Below are positions 7,579 through 10,245 of a stretch of 10,245 nt of DNA, one piece after another. Made by a program: the position numbers and the translations under genes. Source of the stretch: JAHDBG01 sp963922685 (GTDB taxonomy: Bacteria; Pseudomonadota; Gammaproteobacteria; Chromatiales; Chromatiaceae); the NCBI GenBank assembly GCA_963922685.1, contig CAWUJM010000054.1, positions 1 through 10,245 of the forward strand. The letters are read 5' to 3'. Position 1 is the stretch's first letter, and each line of letters opens with the position of its first letter. Under the pieces are notes generated by a model, which saw only the letters and a program-made list of their open reading frames with translations, was not told the DNA's origin and ran no database searches.

Positions 7579-8534
7579 TGGTTGTATACCTCGGTACGAC
7601 GGTTAAAGGCCTCCCGACCACCTTCCATAATGTTGATAACCGCCTCCTGTATCGGGTGCGCATCAATACTGCCACTCGTTACTGTTATGCGCTCGTCCCG
7701 GAACTGACAGGCATGCACCTGCTCGGCATCGCCCAATACAGGAAAGTTGGCATTGTGCGTCGCCAGAATGAACTGGGTGGATGGCTTCAGTTGACGCATC
7801 AGCCGGATCACATCGTCATAGATCGTCTGATTATCCAGATCGTCTTCCGGCTGATCAATGATAATGACATCATTCTGTTGTTGACTCAGGATGTACAGCA
7901 TCAGGGCAGAGGCACGTTGTCCAAGCGAATGATGTTGCAGTGCTTTACCGCGATACCGGATGACAAAATGATTCGGTACCTGCCAGGTCACCAGTTCGGC
8001 CAGATGTTGCATGAATGTCTTTCTGAACACCTCCGGTGTGTTGCCAGCTCGCTCCAGTGCAGCAGGTAGGTCGCGCAAGAGCTCACCGAAATCCGCATAG
8101 TCTGCCATGACGCCCTGCAGGGTGGTTTCCCGGATATGGCTCCCCTTAAACAACTGTTTCATATAGTTGATAGCAGCGGCCTGATCACCCCTGAACCCGG
8201 CCTCAATCTGCAGTACCGGGTGGCTGGCATTCACCCGATCTAATGCTGTCTTGATGATATCGAACTCGTGCCGCCAGAGCGTATTCAGCTGGTCGATTGC
8301 CGTAAAGAGGGCATTGCGGATAGTAGCCTGCTGAAACCCCAGACGTTTCTGCAGCCTGTCTGAGATACCATATTCCGCAAATTTTTTAAGACGAAACTCA
8401 GCATCGGCGCGTTGTTGTGCATAATCATGCTGTTGTTCCGCCACATCACTCAGTTTGAGCCAGCGCAATGCAGCCTCTCTGACCACCTGACGTTGCCTGG
8501 CAATGTCCTGTCTCAGTACAGAAAGCTGCTCACC
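7560..8534 (-). pseudogene. trlF remnant piece 4: coiled coil stub and ATPase C-terminal lobe
   Basis: This is the longest open piece; from a GTG at 8486 it could encode 308 residues. It carries helical sequence (LKLSDVAEQQHDYAQQRA...), the ABC signature-like HSLGQRASALML, Walker B and D-loop DVIIIDQPEDDLDNQ, and the H-switch LATHNANFPVLGDAEQ. It ends in YNQWKPQN. The C-terminal half looks well preserved, but without a Walker A motif it cannot form a normal ATPase site. An automatic annotation might call it a complete hypothetical ATPase. Confidence 0.8.
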
Positions 8535-8920
8535 TCTACCAGATCAGCTTCGAACCCTTCTCCGGTGCTCGACAGATCCTTCTGTCCGAAGTAGATCGGG
8601 TGACGCAATATGGTTTTCCGGATGGATACCCCTGGCTGACGCTGATCATGCAGATAAACATCCGGGACTTCGCCATAAATTCTGGATATCGTAAATGTCT
8701 GTCCATAGGCGTCACAGGCCTTGAGTGTGATCTTGCCGCCACTGCCCCGAATGCCGATAAACGTATTCAGCTCTGGTGCAAAATGCAGCGTCTGGCCATC
8801 CAGGATGCCACCATCGAAACGAATGCTGCGGATATGAAAGGCCTGATGTTCCTGGGGTTGTTGTGCAACACGTGAGTTATGATCGGTTAATGCGAACCTG
8901 GCTGCCTTGAAGGATAATTC
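8513..8920 (-). pseudogene. trlF remnant piece 3: ATPase N-terminal lobe without Walker A
   Basis: After a one-base shift the reading continues as ELSFKAARFALTDHNSRV, FDGGILDGQTLHFAPELNT, FIGIRGSGGKITL and YFGQKDLSSTGEGFEADLVE, then reaches TGA. The expected GIRGSGKSS is cut after GSG and runs on into GGKITL, so the P-loop Lys and Ser are missing. This piece has no start codon of its own near its 5' end. Confidence 0.75.
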
Positions 8921-9180
8921 ACCAAGCTGAGGTAGCAGGCCTTACCCTGGCCGATCTCTTCAATACATTTTGGGTCACTACCTTCGAGCTCAGCACCGTC
9001 TGGTGCTGACCACAGTCCATTGGGTGCTTCAACATGCGCGAAGACCAGAAAAAAGTCACGCTGGTAGTGTTCCAGCTTTCTGATCGTATCTTCCAGATTA
9101 AATGAGGACCGTCCATTTTCGTGTTCATATTGCTCAGGGGTTTTTCCTGCAAACATGACACTCAGAAATGGATTAATGTG
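8887..9180 (-). pseudogene. trlF remnant piece 2: end of PHP region and linker
   Basis: The frame reads INPFLSVMFAGKTPEQ, then DFFLVFAHVE, then LEGSDPKCIEEIGQGKACYL and stops. A Met at 9156 could start a short 89-residue product, but it looks like a gene fragment and not a real start. The passage from LWSAPDG directly to EGSDPK is shorter than in relatives. Confidence 0.7.
8990..9009. repeat. Perfect 8-base inverted repeat at a trlF deletion point
   Basis: tcagcacc and ggtgctga are separated by gtct and form a perfect stem with a 4-base loop. It coincides with the place where the trlF remnant passes from SAPDG to AELEGSDPK, a probable deletion junction. There is no T run, so it is not a typical terminator. 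Confidence 0.7.
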
Positions 9181-9338
9181 ATCACACCCACCCGAATCTG
9201 AGCCTTTTCCAGTGCACCAACATAGTCACTGTTATAGTAATCATCATCACCAGCATATCTGAACTCACGATCAGCACGGGTATGCAGGTGAACATCTGCG
9301 CGAATCCATTGTGCCCCCTGTTCAAAGATACTATTCAT
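9162..9338 (-). pseudogene. trlF remnant piece 1: PHP N-terminus
   Basis: This is a 58-codon frame from ATG to TGA. It contains HLHT (first metal-binding motif of PHP phosphoesterases), the acidic/aromatic GDDDYYNSDYV and RVGVIT. A normal gene would continue into the second metal motif (NH.), but here the frame runs to a stop after LIHF, so the metal centre is destroyed. Confidence 0.75.
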
Positions 9339-9344
9339 ACAGAA

Positions 9345-9410
9345 TCACTCCCACTCAATCGTAGCGGGTGGCTTGCCGGAGATGTCGTAGACGATGTGCA
9401 CAATGCCACA
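9345..9410 (-). pseudogene. guaA: 3' end scrap of guaA (GMP synthase), possible attachment site
   Basis: Read on the - strand, this stretch encodes GIVHIVYDISGKPPATIEWE and a TGA stop. That is the conserved C-terminus of proteobacterial GMP synthase (E. coli ends YDISGKPPATIEWE). Only ~20 codons are recognisable; the DNA further upstream does not continue guaA but leads into the end of gspK. The 3' end of guaA is an established insertion site for genomic islands, whose integration duplicates this end. The scrap may therefore be an attachment-site copy, or what is left after deletion of guaA. The intact guaA is not in the window. Confidence 0.85.
9348..9352 (-). promoter_or_regulatory. Ribosome binding site of trlF within the guaA tail
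   Basis: GGGAG on the - strand, formed by the last sense codons of the guaA scrap (GAG TGG GAG), lies 9 bases before the trlF ATG. It supports the ATG at 9338 as the original start. Confidence 0.5.
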
Positions 9411-9430
9411 TCTTATATTCTGGTGTAGCA

Positions 9431-9459
9431 GGCAGATTATCTTACACGGTTAATCTGCC
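9431..9459. repeat. 9-base inverted repeat over the gspK stop codon
   Basis: ggcagatta and taatctgcc form a perfect 9-base stem with an 11-base loop. It overlaps the end of gspK. No T run follows on either strand, so it is at best a weak or Rho-assisted transcript end. It could also mark the rearrangement boundary next to the guaA scrap. Confidence 0.55.
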
Positions 9460-10245
9460 GCACGTCTCTGTTGTGATGCCGGGATGATGACTTCAGCCTG
9501 ATAAGGACGATCTGTTACGGAGGGTAATTGTACCCGGACAGAGAGTACCGCTGGGTGTGTCTGTCGGTCAATCCAGTTCCGGGCAGGGGATAACAGGGAA
9601 AAATCAACCCGTCGTCCGCTAGCCAGCGCATGTTCACGGTGTTGTACAAACTGCTCTGCCTGACCGGGCAACAGACCGGGCAGGGCAGCGATAACCGGCA
9701 GTTCGGCGGAACGGGGATCAATGCGGGCACGACGGGCATGCACGGTCAGGAAGGGCGTCAGTGCTGCGACACTGTCTGTATCAAATCCGGTGACATGGGC
9801 TAATTCGGCGACACTGAAAAAAGGTCGATTATTCGGTGTGTCAGGCGCATGCCGGGCCGATTCGGTGCCACCCTGGCGGGTGAGCTGATCAGCATCACGC
9901 CAATCCAGTAGCGCATCAGCCAACTGCTCCGTTGGTTGCATCGGTAATATCTGCTGCAACAGGCCTTGTAACAGACTGCGTGGTGCCAGATTGAGGTCAA
10001 TTCTGGCCTGTTCACTGCGAATACTCAGGCTGAGATCCTGGTCTTCCCAGCGGAACCGATGTGGCTGACCATCTGCCTGCCAGCGCTGATCAGTATCCGG
10101 ATGCGTCAGATGCCAGCGAGCCGCTGCAACACCGGCCTGAACTGTGGCCTGCTGACGAACCTGTTGTGTCAGCCAAGCCGTTTGCTGAATCTCCAGCAAT
10201 TCCCGCTGCGATAGAAACCCCCAATAAAAATAAGGGTTGTAGGGG
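9450..10245 (-). CDS. gspK: Type II secretion minor pseudopilin GspK, 5' end outside the window, probable frameshift
   Basis: GspK is the largest minor pseudopilin; it caps the periplasmic pseudopilus tip of the type II secretion system. Seen features: QARIDLNLAPRSLLQGLL, ADALLDWRDADQL (conserved in the GspK domain), FFSVAELAHVTGFD, and a second ARIDPRSAELPVIAALPGL half. The conserved frame is clear from about 10199 downward (249 residues from a TTG). Above that point this frame reads PYFYWGFLSQRE, which is not a membrane helix. The neighbouring frame reads LQPLFLLGVSIAAG, a good hydrophobic N-terminal segment, so one extra base near 10198-10203 probably breaks the gene (or is a sequencing error). 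The TTG is unlikely to be a true start. The true N-terminus lies beyond the window. No gspL follows. Confidence 0.75.
   Translation of the reverse strand, partial: PYNPYFYWGFLSQRELLEIQQTAWLTQQVRQQATVQAGVAAARWHLTHPDTDQRWQADGQPHRFRWEDQDLSLSIRSEQARIDLNLAPRSLLQGLLQQILPMQPTEQLADALLDWRDADQLTRQGGTESARHAPDTPNNRPFFSVAELAHVTGFDTDSVAALTPFLTVHARRARIDPRSAELPVIAALPGLLPGQAEQFVQHREHALASGRRVDFSLLSPARNWIDRQTHPAVLSVRVQLPSVTDRPYQAEVIIPASQQRRAAD

Larger units (their letters stand above)
7560..9338 (-). pseudogene. trlF: Broken TrlF-family gene (PHP domain + SMC-like ATPase)
   Basis: The gene can be followed across four reading-frame pieces in the order expected for a TrlF-like protein: a PHP-type N-terminus (WIRADVHLHT), FAGKTPEQYEHENGRSS, FAHVE, EGSDPK.IEEIGQGKACYL, ILDGQTLHFAPELNTFIGIRGSG, HPIYFGQKDLS, a coiled-coil start, then SLGQRASAL, IIIDQPEDDLDNQ and ATHNANF of an ABC/SMC-like ATPase. 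Lesions read from the sequence: a deletion with frameshift at about 9178-9183, a probable in-frame deletion at ~8990-9000, a one-base loss at ~8920-8922, an in-frame loss of the Walker A lysine/serine at ~8735-8746, a ~10-base loss at ~8533-8542, and a probable loss of much of the coiled coil. About 590 codons remain; relatives, as I recall them, have roughly 900-1000. The start ATG is 6 bases after a guaA stop remnant. Deletion sizes rest on memory of homologues. Confidence 0.85.

Noticed and set aside
7560..8486. A complete, independent 308-residue ATPase gene
   Set aside because: The TrlF-like sequence continues upstream in the same frame and then in others, and the Walker A motif is missing; it is the tail of a broken gene.
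8536..8742. Open frame of 68 codons on the - strand
   Set aside because: It lies in a wrong frame over the trlF remnant; the adjacent frame gives clear TrlF-like sequence.
8919..9161. 80-codon open frame on the - strand beginning MSCLQEKP
   Set aside because: It is a shifted reading of the FAGKTPEQ piece of trlF and shows no conserved motif.
9411..9416. TATAAG as a -10 box for trlF on the - strand
   Set aside because: No convincing -35 sequence at proper spacing was found, so I do not call a promoter.

Overview
This window looks like chromosomal DNA of a Gram-negative proteobacterium, most probably a gammaproteobacterium of moderate GC content. The reasons are a bacterial glutaminyl-tRNA synthetase of the E. 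coli type, a type II secretion minor pseudopilin (GspK), a type III pantothenate kinase and a standard UvrA. I cannot name the genus.

Layout. On the + strand, bases 1-1163 hold two tandem genes of the Rpn/YhgA-like family (PD-(D/E)XK nuclease, 'putative transposase'). The first is seen only as its last 71 codons. The second is complete and starts inside the end of the first. From base 1169 onward every gene lies on the - strand. In their own transcription order these are: gspK (cut by the window end and probably frameshifted), a 3' scrap of guaA, a badly broken trlF gene, an intact AlbA_2/Schlafen-type ATP-binding protein gene, glnS, coaX and uvrA. The last four are packed with overlaps or a 1-base gap (trlF remnant/albA 19 bases, albA/glnS 4 bases, glnS/coaX 1-base gap, coaX/uvrA 1-base overlap), so they probably form one transcript.

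The core genes are translation (glnS), coenzyme A synthesis (coaX) and nucleotide excision repair (uvrA), all apparently intact. The accessory part lies at 6382-9411. There, a PHP-domain plus SMC-like ATPase (TrlF family) was paired with an AlbA_2/HATPase protein directly behind the last ~20 codons of a GMP synthase gene. The 3' end of guaA is a known integration site for genomic islands, so this looks like the relic of an inserted two-gene accessory module, possibly defence. TrlF has since decayed through several deletions and frameshifts, one of which removed the Walker A lysine, while its partner gene stays open and is now joined to glnS. The signs of decay (trlF, the guaA scrap, probably gspK) and the repeat-rich Rpn pair point to a genome with active rearrangement around a few intact core genes.

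No rRNA, tRNA, CRISPR array or complete insertion sequence was seen, and no stretch over 300 bases lacks a gene or gene remnant.
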